A stretch of DNA of 64,000 nucleotides from NCBI RefSeq assembly GCF_900113575.1, contig NZ_FOPV01000004.1:124001-188000 (forward strand), read 5' to 3'. Below the pieces are notes generated by a model. The model ran no database searches. It saw only the letters and a list, made by a program, of their open reading frames with translations, and was not told where the DNA came from. The DNA comes from Nitrosospira sp. Nsp14. Its GTDB lineage: Bacteria > Pseudomonadota > Gammaproteobacteria > Burkholderiales > Nitrosomonadaceae. Below, piece by piece: positions 1-8,525 of the stretch. The position numbers and the translations under genes were made by a program. Numbering within the stretch: the first letter of the stretch is position 1; every line of letters starts with the position of its first letter.

Positions 1-88
1 CTCGCTCGACTGGAAGCCACGGGTCTATGTAAAAGTCCCCGGGCACGCAAAGCAATCCTTCTTTTGCCGAAACCACCAGATCGGCCAT
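1..88 (-). CDS. Ligase-associated DNA damage response exonuclease, N-terminal fragment
   Basis: A minus-strand reading frame starts at ATG 88 and runs off the left window edge, giving 29 residues (MADLVVSAKEGLLC, then a segment with GDFYIDPW and PVER). The GDFYIDPW stretch near the N terminus is typical of the metallo-beta-lactamase-fold exonucleases (SNM1-like) that usually sit beside an ATP-dependent DNA ligase. Only the start is visible, so no metal-binding residues can be checked. It lies 37 bases after the stop of the upstream PEBP gene on the same strand and may be co-transcribed with it. The identification rests on a short stretch and is an inference from family knowledge. Confidence 0.6.
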   Translation of the reverse strand, partial: MADLVVSAKEGLLCVPGDFYIDPWLPVER

Positions 89-125
89 TTTTACCGCGGT
101 ACCGGAACGTCAGTCTGATCAGCCG

Positions 126-755
126 CTAGCGTTGCTTCTGATAGCGTCCGATCAGCTCCGCCGTTGCGATAACGTGGCCGCGCATCGCCTCTTCCAGTTT
201 TGCCTTTGTCGGCTGCTTCAAATCCGGCAGCACGGTATCGAGCGCGTAAAGCTTGTGAAAATACCGATGGCTCCCGATTGGCGGACAGGGTCCGCCGTAG
301 CCAGTCCGCTGCCAGTCATTCACACCCTCCTTCGTTCCGGGCGGAAGATCGTGCGCTGCAATCGCCTCGGACAACCCGCTGCTGGTCGCAGGGATATTGT
401 ACAGCACCCAATGCACCCACACCCTTTTTGGCGCTGCCGGATCGGGTGCATCGGGATCGTCCACGATTAATACGAGGCTTTTTGCGCCACTGGGGACGTC
501 TGTCCACAGAAGCTCGGGCGAGGTGTCGTGACCCTCGCAAGTATGGCGGGTGGGAATGACGCCGTCGTGGGGAAACGAGGAAGATGTGATGCTCATGGAC
601 ATGGGTGCTTTCTCCTTTTTCTGCTTTGTTTGCTGCCGATTCCCGGCAGGGTTGCTTTCAGCCGCTTGAGCCATCCACGCCATCATGCAGATGAGTGCGA
701 TTCCAGACAGGGTAGTCAAACGTGCCGGCCAGCCGTGACGCAGTCTTGTACTCAT
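126..755 (-). CDS. YbhB/YbcL-family (PEBP, Raf kinase inhibitor-like) exported protein
   Basis: The product is a phosphatidylethanolamine-binding-protein-fold protein. The family marks are the DDPDAPDP motif around the middle, the WVHWVLYNIP strand, and GYGGPCPPIGSHRYFHKLYA near residues 150-175. The bacterial family has no settled enzymatic role. An N-terminal hydrophobic stretch ending in AQAAES suggests export to the periplasm. I place the start at ATG 755 (209 residues) because GGTGAG lies 7 bases upstream; a longer TTG start at 770 is possible. The gene begins 19 bases after the stop of an Hsp20 gene on the same strand, so the two are probably one transcript. Confidence 0.85.
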   Translation of the reverse strand: MSTRLRHGWPARLTTLSGIALICMMAWMAQAAESNPAGNRQQTKQKKEKAPMSMSITSSSFPHDGVIPTRHTCEGHDTSPELLWTDVPSGAKSLVLIVDDPDAPDPAAPKRVWVHWVLYNIPATSSGLSEAIAAHDLPPGTKEGVNDWQRTGYGGPCPPIGSHRYFHKLYALDTVLPDLKQPTKAKLEEAMRGHVIATAELIGRYQKQR

Positions 756-774
756 TCGTGTGCTCACCAAAATG

Positions 775-1284
775 CTATTTGTCGGATAAAGGAATTATCC
801 GACCTTTCTTCCCGCCCAGCTTTGGCAGGCGAACGGTCAACACGCCATTCTTGTAGCTCGCCTCCGCCTTGTCCGCGGCGACCTCGCGCGGTAGCGGAAT
901 AGTACGTTCAAATACCCCATATGCGCGCTCCATCACGTGATAAGTGCTATCGCTGGTGGCACGCTCGAAGCGCTTTTCGCCTTTGACACGAAGCATACTG
1001 CCGTCGATGGTAACGTGACAGTCCTCTTTTTCCATGCCTGGCGCCTCTACTCGCACCACAATATCTTTATCCGTTTCCTCGATCTCTCCCGCAAGCAGGC
1101 TCCAGTTAGGAAAAGCGGGATACTTGTCCGCTGGCGCGGTGACCTCATGCTTACCGTGGGTGAAATGGGTGAGCGCGTCGCTACTGCGATGGACCAGTTC
1201 GCGCCAGCCTTCCGCGATGTGCTCCAGCGTCCGGCTAAATCCACGGCTGAGATTTCTCCTGGCCTGTTTCAATGAATCCAACAT
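775..1284 (-). CDS. Hsp20/alpha-crystallin family small heat-shock protein (first copy)
   Basis: This is an ATP-independent holdase chaperone, expected in the cytoplasm as oligomers. The alpha-crystallin domain covers roughly the C-terminal two thirds, from the DIVVRVEAPGMEKED segment to GVLTVRLPK near the end, where the A-x-x-x-NGVL signature is clear. The start at ATG 1284 (169-170 residues) is chosen because AAGGAG lies 6 bases upstream; a longer frame reaching 1398 has no ribosome site. The N-terminal arm is basic and helical. The neighbours are a PEBP protein downstream, and upstream a CBS protein and a second Hsp20, which together suggest a stress-response group. Confidence 0.92.
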   Translation of the reverse strand: MLDSLKQARRNLSRGFSRTLEHIAEGWRELVHRSSDALTHFTHGKHEVTAPADKYPAFPNWSLLAGEIEETDKDIVVRVEAPGMEKEDCHVTIDGSMLRVKGEKRFERATSDSTYHVMERAYGVFERTIPLPREVAADKAEASYKNGVLTVRLPKLGGKKGRIIPLSDK

Positions 1285-1443
1285 GATGAGCTCCTTTATC
1301 ATTATTAGACCAAACCGCCGACCCTGTCCGAAAACCAGGAATGTAGATAAATCCTGTGAAGGGACAACCCAGACGCGTGATATCGCGCGCAGCGGCACAC
1401 AACTAGGGCAGCTGAACGAGACCCAAGGAAAGGCCTTTACACT

Positions 1444-1893
1444 TCAGGGCCGCCGCCGCGTTTCCTTCTGGCGCTGATAGTTAACCAGTTTGGAGATCGC
1501 CAGTAGCTCTTCCGCCAACAGTTCCAGCAAGTCATCCAGCGTCAGCACGCCCACCAGCGCGCCACGGTCGTCCACTACCGGTAGGCGCCGCACGGTCTTG
1601 CTGCGCATGTATTGGACTGCCTCGAATATACCCACGCTTTCTTTCACCGTCACCAATTCCTCAAGCATGATATCGCCAACAGTAATGACCTTTTGGTCGA
1701 GCTCGGTCGCCATGATCTCCACCACCAAGTCGCGGTCCGTAACAATCCCGACAGGGAACCGGACACCGTCACGCTCATCAACAACGACCACGTCGCCGAC
1801 ATGATGCTCGCGCATGAGTTTCGCCGCATCGGCGACAGTATCCTCACGGTGGGAGATGATAACGTCGCGATTGCAAATTTCACCGATAGGCAT
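1444..1893 (-). CDS. Two-CBS-domain protein
   Basis: The protein of about 149 residues consists almost entirely of two CBS motifs. The first is around residues 10-65 (DTVADAAKLMREHHVGDVVVVDE and the following GIVTDRDLV), the second around residues 75-130 (VQYMRSKTVRRLPVVDD, then GVLTLDDLLELL). CBS pairs bind adenosine nucleotides and usually act as energy-state sensors. No catalytic domain is attached, so the partner is unknown. The start at ATG 1893 is preferred over the longer frame to 1977 because TTGGAGAC lies just upstream and the family normally begins right before the first CBS. It sits between two Hsp20 genes on the same strand. Confidence 0.9.
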   Translation of the reverse strand: MPIGEICNRDVIISHREDTVADAAKLMREHHVGDVVVVDERDGVRFPVGIVTDRDLVVEIMATELDQKVITVGDIMLEELVTVKESVGIFEAVQYMRSKTVRRLPVVDDRGALVGVLTLDDLLELLAEELLAISKLVNYQRQKETRRRP

Positions 1894-2241
1894 AATGTCT
1901 CCAATTAGGTTATACGTTCGAAAACAGACGCAGCACGCGTCCACGCAGGCAATGAGGACGAAACAGTGACTGTGCAACGGTTCGACCGTACGGGTCGGTT
2001 ACAGACCGCGCGGTTCGAGCTAGACAATCGCGATAATTACGCTGGTCGGCGGTATGATTGCTACCAAGTCGGCTTCGCCCCCCAAGCGAGGTAGTCGGAA
2101 CAAGCCAACCCTGTTAAGCGGACTCGGCTTGATCCGCGAAGCGATCGGAGTCCGCGCTTGAAGCGCGCAAGCAGCAGGAGGCGTGCCCGGGCGGAATGGT
2201 CACCTGCTGGTAGCCCCGTCCCGCTCCGAGGGTTGCGTGTG
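1894..2241. other. Intergenic region between CBS gene and second Hsp20 gene
   Basis: These 348 bases hold no convincing gene. Two inverted repeats are visible. CGGACTC at 2119-2125 pairs with GAGTCCG at 2148-2154 around a 22-base loop. CGCGCTT at 2153-2159 and AAGCGCG at 2161-2167 form a tight dyad. No T-run follows on the minus strand, so neither is a clear terminator for the Hsp20 gene ending at 2242. The part next to 1893 presumably holds the promoter of the CBS gene. Confidence 0.5.
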
Positions 2242-2688
2242 CTACTTGACCTCGATCCGTCTGGCGCCTGTTCCTTCTTTCCTAGGCAGCGTCAGCTCCA
2301 GCATTCCGTTCTCATATTTTGCCTCGGCTTTGGTCTCATCTACCTCGCTCCCAAGCATGAAACTCCGGTAGCTCGAGCCCTGATGACACTCCCGCGAAAT
2401 CACCCTTTCACCTTCTTTTTCCTCTGTTTCCTGCTTGGTCTCGCAGCTAATCGTAACCCGATTGCCTTCGACCTGCACCTTGACATCTTCTTTCTTCACC
2501 CCCGGAATTTCCGCCCGGACCTTATAAGCATTGTCGCTTTCTGTTATATCGACCTTGATCATCGGCGCCTCGGCTTCCATGGAGAACGGACGCATGCCGA
2601 AACTCCTGAACAAGTCCTCGAAATTGGCGAACGGGTCGTACCGAGAAATATCACCCATAGTAGGTGAACGACGAACAATATTTGCCAT
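2242..2688 (-). CDS. Hsp20/alpha-crystallin family small heat-shock protein (second copy)
   Basis: A 148-residue small heat-shock protein. It opens with MANIVRRSPTMGDISRYDPF and a DLFRSF motif typical of the class A bacterial Hsp20 N terminus. The alpha-crystallin domain runs from about residue 42 (IKVDITESDNAYKVRAEIPG) to ENGMLELTLPRK near the end. The start is secure, because AAGGAGG lies 7 bases upstream of ATG 2688. It differs clearly from the other Hsp20 1 kb away, so they are two paralogues and not a recent duplication. The role is prevention of protein aggregation under heat or oxidative stress, by family knowledge. Confidence 0.93.
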   Translation of the reverse strand: MANIVRRSPTMGDISRYDPFANFEDLFRSFGMRPFSMEAEAPMIKVDITESDNAYKVRAEIPGVKKEDVKVQVEGNRVTISCETKQETEEKEGERVISRECHQGSSYRSFMLGSEVDETKAEAKYENGMLELTLPRKEGTGARRIEVK

Positions 2689-2779
2689 GCTGTTTCCTCC
2701 TTTATAAAAATTACATTCGACTACCTCACCAGTTGATACTACTCATCCGGGTGCCCATCCAATTCGAGAGTTTACATTT

Positions 2780-3133
2780 TCAGGCATCCCCTTCCGTTAG
2801 CACATCATCTGATTCCACGCCTCCCACGATCGAATCGTCGGCTTCGTCATGCCCGTAGCCGTAGGAGCCGCGGCGTTCAGCCCTGTAATAGGTTGCGGTA
2901 GAAATCATTTGATGACCTTGCCTGCGTTCTTGCCTGGCTGATGCGGTGGGCAACTCCCCCGCCATCGACTCGCCTAATGTTGACTCTTCGAGTTGTTCAA
3001 CACTATTGCTGTTGCTTCGCTCACTTCTTTTAACCCTGCTGCCGGGCTTGCTAGATGACCTGCTATCCAAGATCTCGCCTTTAAATGGTGGTTGATAGGA
3101 TGTGCGGAACACGGTGACTCCATTGCACCGCAC
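2780..3133 (-). CDS. DUF2934-like small protein
   Basis: The C-terminal part (about residues 75-117) carries MISTATYYRAERRG followed by an acidic tail with DEADDSIVGG. This matches the pattern of DUF2934 proteins: a short helix with YYxAERRG, then a DDWL-like acidic segment. The first 70 residues are Ser/Arg-rich and look disordered. The frame opens at GTG 3133; ATG 2965 is an alternative internal start, and neither has a strong ribosome site. It lies 91 bases upstream of an Hsp20 gene on the same strand. No biochemical function is known for the family. The identification is tentative. Confidence 0.5.
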   Translation of the reverse strand: MRCNGVTVFRTSYQPPFKGEILDSRSSSKPGSRVKRSERSNSNSVEQLEESTLGESMAGELPTASARQERRQGHQMISTATYYRAERRGSYGYGHDEADDSIVGGVESDDVLTEGDA

Positions 3134-3251
3134 AGCTTACTAACGGTTGAAGCCGCCCATTTCTAACACTGCCTCAGAAATGTTTCTGTACGTTATTTAA
3201 CATTTATGCTTTCCCAAAACGGGGAATAATGGCTAGCCATGCTTATTGGCC

Positions 3252-4028
3252 CTATCTGGCCTGGCATATGCCGGGACAATCAGCGCCCCCGCGTTTCGGA
3301 TCGCAGTCGTCTGCGGGATCATCGATGCAAACTTTTCCCTGAGGGCACTGGATGCCGGCAATGCCACCACATGCCTGCGGTTCGCTTTTTCCGCATTCGC
3401 CCTCATACTCCACCGAAACACCCGCCGCCGCCGCAGTGCACGCGTTACCATATGTTTTCCCGTCACACCCGCAAACCGGGCGGAATTCACGCGTGCAAAT
3501 GGTGGGCTTGCTCTTGCACATGCCCTGCGCATCGGGAATTTTGCATTTGCCGGGACCGAAATCACAGTACTGCTTTGCGTCAGGGCATACTGTGCCCGCG
3601 ATGCCACCACAAGCGAGTGGCATGCTGCTGTCAATTGGCTTGCACTGATTGGTAAGTTCCACGTTAAGGAAGGTCCCCGCCTTGGGACGGATATCGCGCA
3701 ATTGGCTGACAAAACGAGTAAAGTTTTGTGGTGTCGAGCTGAAGCCGGCTTCTGCACAGGCAAGCAACCCGCCCTCAATCGGGACAGGTCCGCCTACCCT
3801 TGGACTATAGACGGAGAATGTGTCCACGGTATTAACCGAGATTGCATGGCCAACCAGCTTCCTTATCGCGCGCAAGGCAGCGTCATCCAGTGCCACACCG
3901 CTACTGCCCAGGTTGATATTCACGGCCCGATTCGAAGAATCGCCCCCGCTCTCTCCACGCTCGGCAAAAGCCGACCCGGTGTTTAGCAGGAATACGCCGA
4001 GCAGGATAAAACCGCAAAGTCTATTCAT
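3252..4028 (-). CDS. Exported Kazal-type protease-inhibitor-domain protein
   Basis: This 258-residue protein starts at ATG 4028, preceded by GGGAGGGG, with a clear signal peptide (MNRLCGFILLGVFLLNTGSA, cleavage near SAFA). A first domain of about 100 residues has no recognised family. A Kazal domain follows at about residues 171-212, with the core PVCGCDGKTYGNAC and flanking cysteines. Two short Cys modules that begin CGGIAG flank it, one before and one at the C terminus. Kazal domains inhibit serine proteases; in bacteria they are uncommon and presumably act outside the cytoplasm. The target protease is unknown. Many cysteines imply a disulfide-rich periplasmic or secreted protein. Confidence 0.8.
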   Translation of the reverse strand: MNRLCGFILLGVFLLNTGSAFAERGESGGDSSNRAVNINLGSSGVALDDAALRAIRKLVGHAISVNTVDTFSVYSPRVGGPVPIEGGLLACAEAGFSSTPQNFTRFVSQLRDIRPKAGTFLNVELTNQCKPIDSSMPLACGGIAGTVCPDAKQYCDFGPGKCKIPDAQGMCKSKPTICTREFRPVCGCDGKTYGNACTAAAAGVSVEYEGECGKSEPQACGGIAGIQCPQGKVCIDDPADDCDPKRGGADCPGICQAR

Positions 4029-4318
4029 TTTCCCCTCCCATTTTCGAATGGATGACCATGCGCTTGAGCTTTGCGATGTAGGCCGGGCAAAGATGTTTGG
4101 AGCTATTTCTGAAATATAGATAACATTAACGGGAAAGCAAGAATGCAGGCTGGAAACAGGACCTGGTGCCCCCACAGAATGAAGAAACGGTTCTCAAAGC
4201 ACGCGAATCAGAAAGGGAGAGTCAAGAGAGAAAAATGCTTATCGCCTGAGCCTCATCGCCCCGTCTTGCGCACCTAAACTCAGCATCGTCTTTCCAAGCA
4301 GTAGCTTGAGCGTAAATT

Positions 4319-5692
4319 TCAGAAACCGGATGGATAGGTTTCATCCATCTCGCCAGCTCGTCCATGGACAAAAGACGGAAGCGGCTGTACAGCAGTGGTT
4401 TCGTCCACATGTATCATGAAGTCGAATTGCAGCGGCAGGGAGGAATAGAAGTAGTGGCTGACACGCTCGGTCTCGGGCCGGTAAATAACGCCAATTGCCC
4501 GCTGCAGCCTTTCCTCGCTTAACAACCCTACAGCTTCGCTGGAGGCGCGAAGGTCGAAAAAGAAACGTTTCTTTTCGAGTTGAGAGAACACATCTTCGTA
4601 GGAGTCCGGCAATGGATCACGAATGGTCTTTGCTTCCGCAGGCCCGTCCCAATCCGTGGCCGCAGTCACCTTACCGCGGCTGGTAGAAAATCCGATATTG
4701 AGCGCCCGATCCCCATACTTTTCCCTGACCAGTTGGCCAATATTGAACTCGCCGCGCCGCCCCATATCTGTCGCCGCGGCATTTCCCAGATGAGAATTAT
4801 GCGCCCAGACGATTACCCGGGCAGAACGTCCTAACCGGGTCTCCAAATACGCCGAAAGACTGTCCAGCGTTTCAAACATATGGCGATCACGCAGGTTCCA
4901 TGTGTTGGGACGCCCACTGAACATGGCGCGATAATATTCCTCTGCATTCTTTACCAGCTCGGCGTTCTGTTGCGCCGAAAAATACTCGTTTCCGGCAAAC
5001 GCCCCATCTCTTTCAACGTAGAGCCGAGCCTTGCGTTGCAATTGCATGAGCTGAGTGATCACTTCCTGCTCACAGGAATCCCATCTTCCTGATGCGATTG
5101 CATATCCATAAGCCTGAGGATTGGTGATGAACTGGCCAAAACAGCCATAACGGGCACGGGCCGCTGCGGCTTCCTGGGGATCGATCCGCTCCAGGTATGC
5201 AAGGACTGCGCTCATCGAAGTCGTCATGCTGTACAAATCAAGGCCGTAAAATCCGACGGGTTCGCCGCTCGGCTTCATTTGATCTGCAGATTTATTGGTA
5301 TTGTGGTTATAACTGCGCAGCCAGTTGACGAAGGCCAGCACTTCGGTATTGCGCCACATCCAGACAGGAAAGCGTTCAAAATTCGACAGCGCTTCATCTG
5401 CTTCCGTATCATCGGAACTGCCGCACACGTAGCGGTTGACCCGGTACGCGTCGGGCCAATCAGCCTCTACTGCGACGGCATCGAATCCTTCTTTAACGAT
5501 GAGGTGCTGCGTAATGTCAGCGCGGATCCGGTAGAAGTCCGCTGTGCCATGGGTCGCTTCGCCGAGCAAAACATATTTTTTACTTTTTGCGGCATTGGTT
5601 ATCGCGCGGTAATCATCGGCTGTACTCTGCAGCGGCCGCGCCGCCCTTTCCAGCGCATCGATCAGTTTTCGACGTTGATCGAGATTTGGCAT
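4319..5692 (-). CDS. Erythromycin esterase-like family protein
   Basis: A 457-residue protein of the erythromycin esterase / succinoglycan biosynthesis (EreA/ChaN-like) fold. Family marks are GEATHGTADFY at residues 44-54, where the conserved Glu45 and His48 lie, VAVEADWPDAYRVNRYV, and VWAHNSHLGNAAATDMG in the second half. True Ere enzymes hydrolyse the macrolactone ring of erythromycin, but many chromosomal homologues have no shown activity on macrolides, so resistance should not be assumed. It lies 27 bases downstream of an alpha/beta hydrolase gene on the same strand, an arrangement that suggests one transcript. Confidence 0.88.
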   Translation of the reverse strand: MPNLDQRRKLIDALERAARPLQSTADDYRAITNAAKSKKYVLLGEATHGTADFYRIRADITQHLIVKEGFDAVAVEADWPDAYRVNRYVCGSSDDTEADEALSNFERFPVWMWRNTEVLAFVNWLRSYNHNTNKSADQMKPSGEPVGFYGLDLYSMTTSMSAVLAYLERIDPQEAAAARARYGCFGQFITNPQAYGYAIASGRWDSCEQEVITQLMQLQRKARLYVERDGAFAGNEYFSAQQNAELVKNAEEYYRAMFSGRPNTWNLRDRHMFETLDSLSAYLETRLGRSARVIVWAHNSHLGNAAATDMGRRGEFNIGQLVREKYGDRALNIGFSTSRGKVTAATDWDGPAEAKTIRDPLPDSYEDVFSQLEKKRFFFDLRASSEAVGLLSEERLQRAIGVIYRPETERVSHYFYSSLPLQFDFMIHVDETTAVQPLPSFVHGRAGEMDETYPSGF

Positions 5693-5719
5693 ATATCGTT
5701 TAGCCTCACCCGGATTAGC

Positions 5720-6400
5720 TTATACCGGTCGGGAGTAAGCCCGGAACCACTCGGCGGCCAGGAGCGCGGCTGCCTCAAGCGTACCTGGCTCTTCGAATAG
5801 ATGCGTGGCATTCGGCACGATCTCCAGCCTTGATTCGGTATTCAGCTGCGTCAGCGCGGCTTGATTCAGTTCGATCACCTGGGGATCGTTCTCGCCTACA
5901 ATAAGCAGAACCGGGGCCACGACTTGAGGTAGATAAGCTCCAGCCAGGTCTGGACGCCCGCCTCGCGAAACCACAGCCATAACATTTTCCGGCCGCCGTG
6001 CTGCCGCAATCAGCGCAGCGCCGGCCCCAGTACTCGCCCCGAACCAGCCGATCCTGAAGTGTTTTGTTTGCTGTTCACGCTGCAGCCATGCCGCAATATC
6101 GATCAACCGGTCTGCCAGCATCGGAATATCAAAGCGCAAATGCCGCGTCCGCGAATCGATGACTTCCTCCTCTTCTGTCAGCAAATCAGCGAGCAACGTG
6201 GCAAATTTGAACCCGTTAAGCGCTTTCGCGACATAACGGTTTCGGCTGCTATGGCGACTGCTCCCGCTGCCGTGCGCGAACGCAACAATGGCGATGGCAT
6301 CGTCGGGAATAGTCAAGTCCGCATTCAAGATCACCCCGGCAGCCGGAATTTCCACGGGCTTTGATTCTGAAACAAATCCATCAGGCTGAATGGTTCGCAT
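5720..6400 (-). CDS. Dienelactone-hydrolase-like alpha/beta hydrolase
   Basis: A protein of about 226 residues with the alpha/beta hydrolase fold. AHGSGSSRHSSRNRYVA is the oxyanion-loop region. GWFGASTGAGAAL holds the nucleophile in GASTG, with Ser as the catalytic residue. LLIVGENDPQVIELN is the acid region and NATHLFEEPG carries the catalytic His. This subgroup is often encoded beside phosphoribosyltransferases or erythromycin esterase-like genes; here the latter follows 27 bases downstream. I chose ATG 6400 because GAGG lies upstream at good spacing; a GTG at 6418 would add six residues. The substrate cannot be read from sequence. Confidence 0.85.
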   Translation of the reverse strand: MRTIQPDGFVSESKPVEIPAAGVILNADLTIPDDAIAIVAFAHGSGSSRHSSRNRYVAKALNGFKFATLLADLLTEEEEVIDSRTRHLRFDIPMLADRLIDIAAWLQREQQTKHFRIGWFGASTGAGAALIAAARRPENVMAVVSRGGRPDLAGAYLPQVVAPVLLIVGENDPQVIELNQAALTQLNTESRLEIVPNATHLFEEPGTLEAAALLAAEWFRAYSRPV

Positions 6401-6765
6401 ATCGTGCCTCGGCATCACGTTTTGGTTTAGCGAATCGTTGCAAGCAACAATGCGTTGAGTTCATCGCATAGTTGGTTTTCATCCGACCGGAGAGGCTGGA
6501 TCTGCAGGCTCCGCCATGCTCGGCCTTTGTCATTACCCAGTCGCAAACTTACGATCGCAGTTGCCAATCAGTCTGGCAGAAATCTCATATGCTTCCGTTC
6601 GCTTCCTAACATTAATTACCTCTTTCATATTCCGTTATACACGGGGCGACCGCAGGCGCGGGGGGCGGTCGCGGGAGCGGCACGCGCCTTTAATCGGGTC
6701 CGTATGAGATAGAATAAGTACCGGAGACTTTCAAGCGTGCCGAAGCGAGAGGAGAAAAAATATCA
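6401..6765. other. Divergent intergenic region, hydrolase operon / LodA-like gene
   Basis: These 365 bases separate the minus-strand hydrolase operon from the plus-strand LodA-like gene, so both promoters should lie here. I see no credible gene and no strong inverted repeat. The last 20 bases contain GAGAGGAG, the ribosome site for the GTG start at 6766. Confidence 0.4.
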
Positions 6766-8343
6766 GTGAAAACGATCTACCGCATCTTTCCGTCGATAGG
6801 TATTGCCCGGCTAGGAAACAGCAACACCACTTATTTCCTTGGTCCTGAATCCCCAGGGATTGTTCCGCAAGGGCCTTACCGCGACGAGTCGTCGCCAGGA
6901 AAAATCAAACCGCAAGCCGCCCGGTTTCGGGTTTATGAATTCAGGCGCGACGAATTTGGTGAAGAAACCGTGACGCGTGAACTGATTCCCAATGCGAAAA
7001 TCCGGATCAAGTGGAGCGTACATCTTGTGAACCGCAAAGCCGCAGCCGGCCAGTTTCCGCCAAGTGGCCCATCGGCGCCGCCCCGAAATGAAGGGTACGA
7101 CCGCGCGGGGCTGGTTATAGACGCTGGCGTGCAAAGCCGCTCGGGAAAGAACAAGGCCGCTCTCACTCTCAGCGGTGACATCAACTTCATCAGAGACGGA
7201 AACGTTGAAGCAAGCGAACGCGTCCAGCTTGGCCGTATACTGACGGATGAGAAGGGGCGCCTGATTGTGGTCGGCGGTTCGGGGAAGTCGGGTTCCCCCA
7301 TTAGCCGCGGCCTGGATAATTTTGCAAACAACGATGGCTGGTATGACGGAGTAGCCGACGGCCCCGTAAGTGCGTTGATAGAGGTGGGTGATGAGGAGCC
7401 CGTCCTGGCGGAAGGGAGCGCTTGGGTAGTAATTGCCCCGCCATCGTATGCGCCTGGTATCGAGAACGTAACCACTTGGTATGACCAGGCGCTTAACGTT
7501 AATGCCGGAACTTTTTCTCCGCATCTCATGAAAAACGTGCCGTCGTTCACACACGATATCTACCCGATACTGAAACGCACGGTATTAATCTCCTGGGTAG
7601 TGGAACAGAGCAACCGACATCATGGCGTCTCGGGAAATTTCCTGAATCCTGGCCGTCTCCGCAGGCTGGCGGACAAATCCGCGGGTTCGAAGGCCTCGCG
7701 CCAAGGTGTTTTCAACAAGCTGATGAAACCCAACACTAGCGTTCGCCCGAACACACCTCCCCTGAGATTTGATCAGAACAACATGCCATATGTCTATAGT
7801 GGGCTGGATCCGGATAATCCGTCGCAAGGCGAGTTTGCCGCACTCACAAACTATCAGTATGCGATGATGGAAAAGTGGTCGCAGGGTGAGTTCCACGCCG
7901 ATTGGGTAGAGGAACCTACTCCTGTTCCTTTAGACGATCTCCCGTTGGATCAACAACCGCATGCCTTGACCCGTGCAGCACTGGAAGGCTGTATTGGCGC
8001 GCCCTTCTTCCCGGGCATCGAGGTGACGTATGTGGTCGCACAAGCGGCGACCTACGAATCTCCATTCAGGATTAAGCAGACGCTACCCCCCGGCTTTTTG
8101 ACTGAGCGCATGGCACTTCCCTGGCAAGCGGATTTTTCCGCCTGCGGCGAATTATGGTGGCCAGCGCAGCGGCCCGTCGACGTGATTACTACAGATGGGA
8201 TTCAATCCTTCTCCCGCGGTATTCGTGGCGGCGATGAAGGCTATCACGACATGGTGCGATGGTGGACGGAGCTGGGCTTTGTAATAAAAAAGGGTGAAAA
8301 ATTCGTCGAGGATGAGCGCAACCCTATCCGGGGCTTATCCTAG
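6766..8343 (+). CDS. LodA/GoxA-like cysteine tryptophylquinone (CTQ) oxidase
   Basis: The 525-residue product opens with IYRIFPSIGIARLGNS, the typical N terminus of the LodA (L-lysine epsilon-oxidase) and GoxA (glycine oxidase) family. The C-terminal ALPWQADFSAC and ELWWPAQRP segments resemble the region carrying the Cys and Trp that become the CTQ cofactor; the candidates here are Cys460 and Trp464/Trp465. Family members oxidatively deaminate an amino acid and release H2O2, often extracellularly. The start is GTG 6766, preceded by GGAG. It is shorter than LodA itself. Maturation in known cases needs a LodB flavoprotein, and no lodB lies next to it. The amino-acid substrate is unknown. Confidence 0.85.
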   Translation: MKTIYRIFPSIGIARLGNSNTTYFLGPESPGIVPQGPYRDESSPGKIKPQAARFRVYEFRRDEFGEETVTRELIPNAKIRIKWSVHLVNRKAAAGQFPPSGPSAPPRNEGYDRAGLVIDAGVQSRSGKNKAALTLSGDINFIRDGNVEASERVQLGRILTDEKGRLIVVGGSGKSGSPISRGLDNFANNDGWYDGVADGPVSALIEVGDEEPVLAEGSAWVVIAPPSYAPGIENVTTWYDQALNVNAGTFSPHLMKNVPSFTHDIYPILKRTVLISWVVEQSNRHHGVSGNFLNPGRLRRLADKSAGSKASRQGVFNKLMKPNTSVRPNTPPLRFDQNNMPYVYSGLDPDNPSQGEFAALTNYQYAMMEKWSQGEFHADWVEEPTPVPLDDLPLDQQPHALTRAALEGCIGAPFFPGIEVTYVVAQAATYESPFRIKQTLPPGFLTERMALPWQADFSACGELWWPAQRPVDVITTDGIQSFSRGIRGGDEGYHDMVRWWTELGFVIKKGEKFVEDERNPIRGLS

Positions 8344-8525
8344 TGGAATGACTGATCGACTGATGAATACGTTCGCCAGCATCGCTTCCGACTCAGTAGT
8401 AATAGAGCCAGGGGGAGCGTAAAGTACATTTGCCGGTTCTGCTGGCGGACAGCATCACTTACCAATCGTTCGAATGCAGCGCCGACAACGTAACCGTGCC
8501 GGCTTTAAAGCAACCGCGCTCGAGA

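Noticed and set aside
2001-2050. tRNA-like T-loop segment (GGTTCGAGC)
   Set aside because: No acceptor stem, anticodon arm or D-arm can be folded around it.
2153-2167. GC-rich dyad as terminator of the second Hsp20 gene
   Set aside because: The loop is too tight and no T-run follows on the minus strand.
3246-3986. 246-residue plus-strand frame
   Set aside because: It is antisense to the Kazal-domain gene, which has signal peptide, ribosome site and domain evidence; the antisense product looks like no protein.
4319-5692. Macrolide resistance gene
   Set aside because: Family membership alone does not show erythromycin hydrolysis; chromosomal homologues are common without it.
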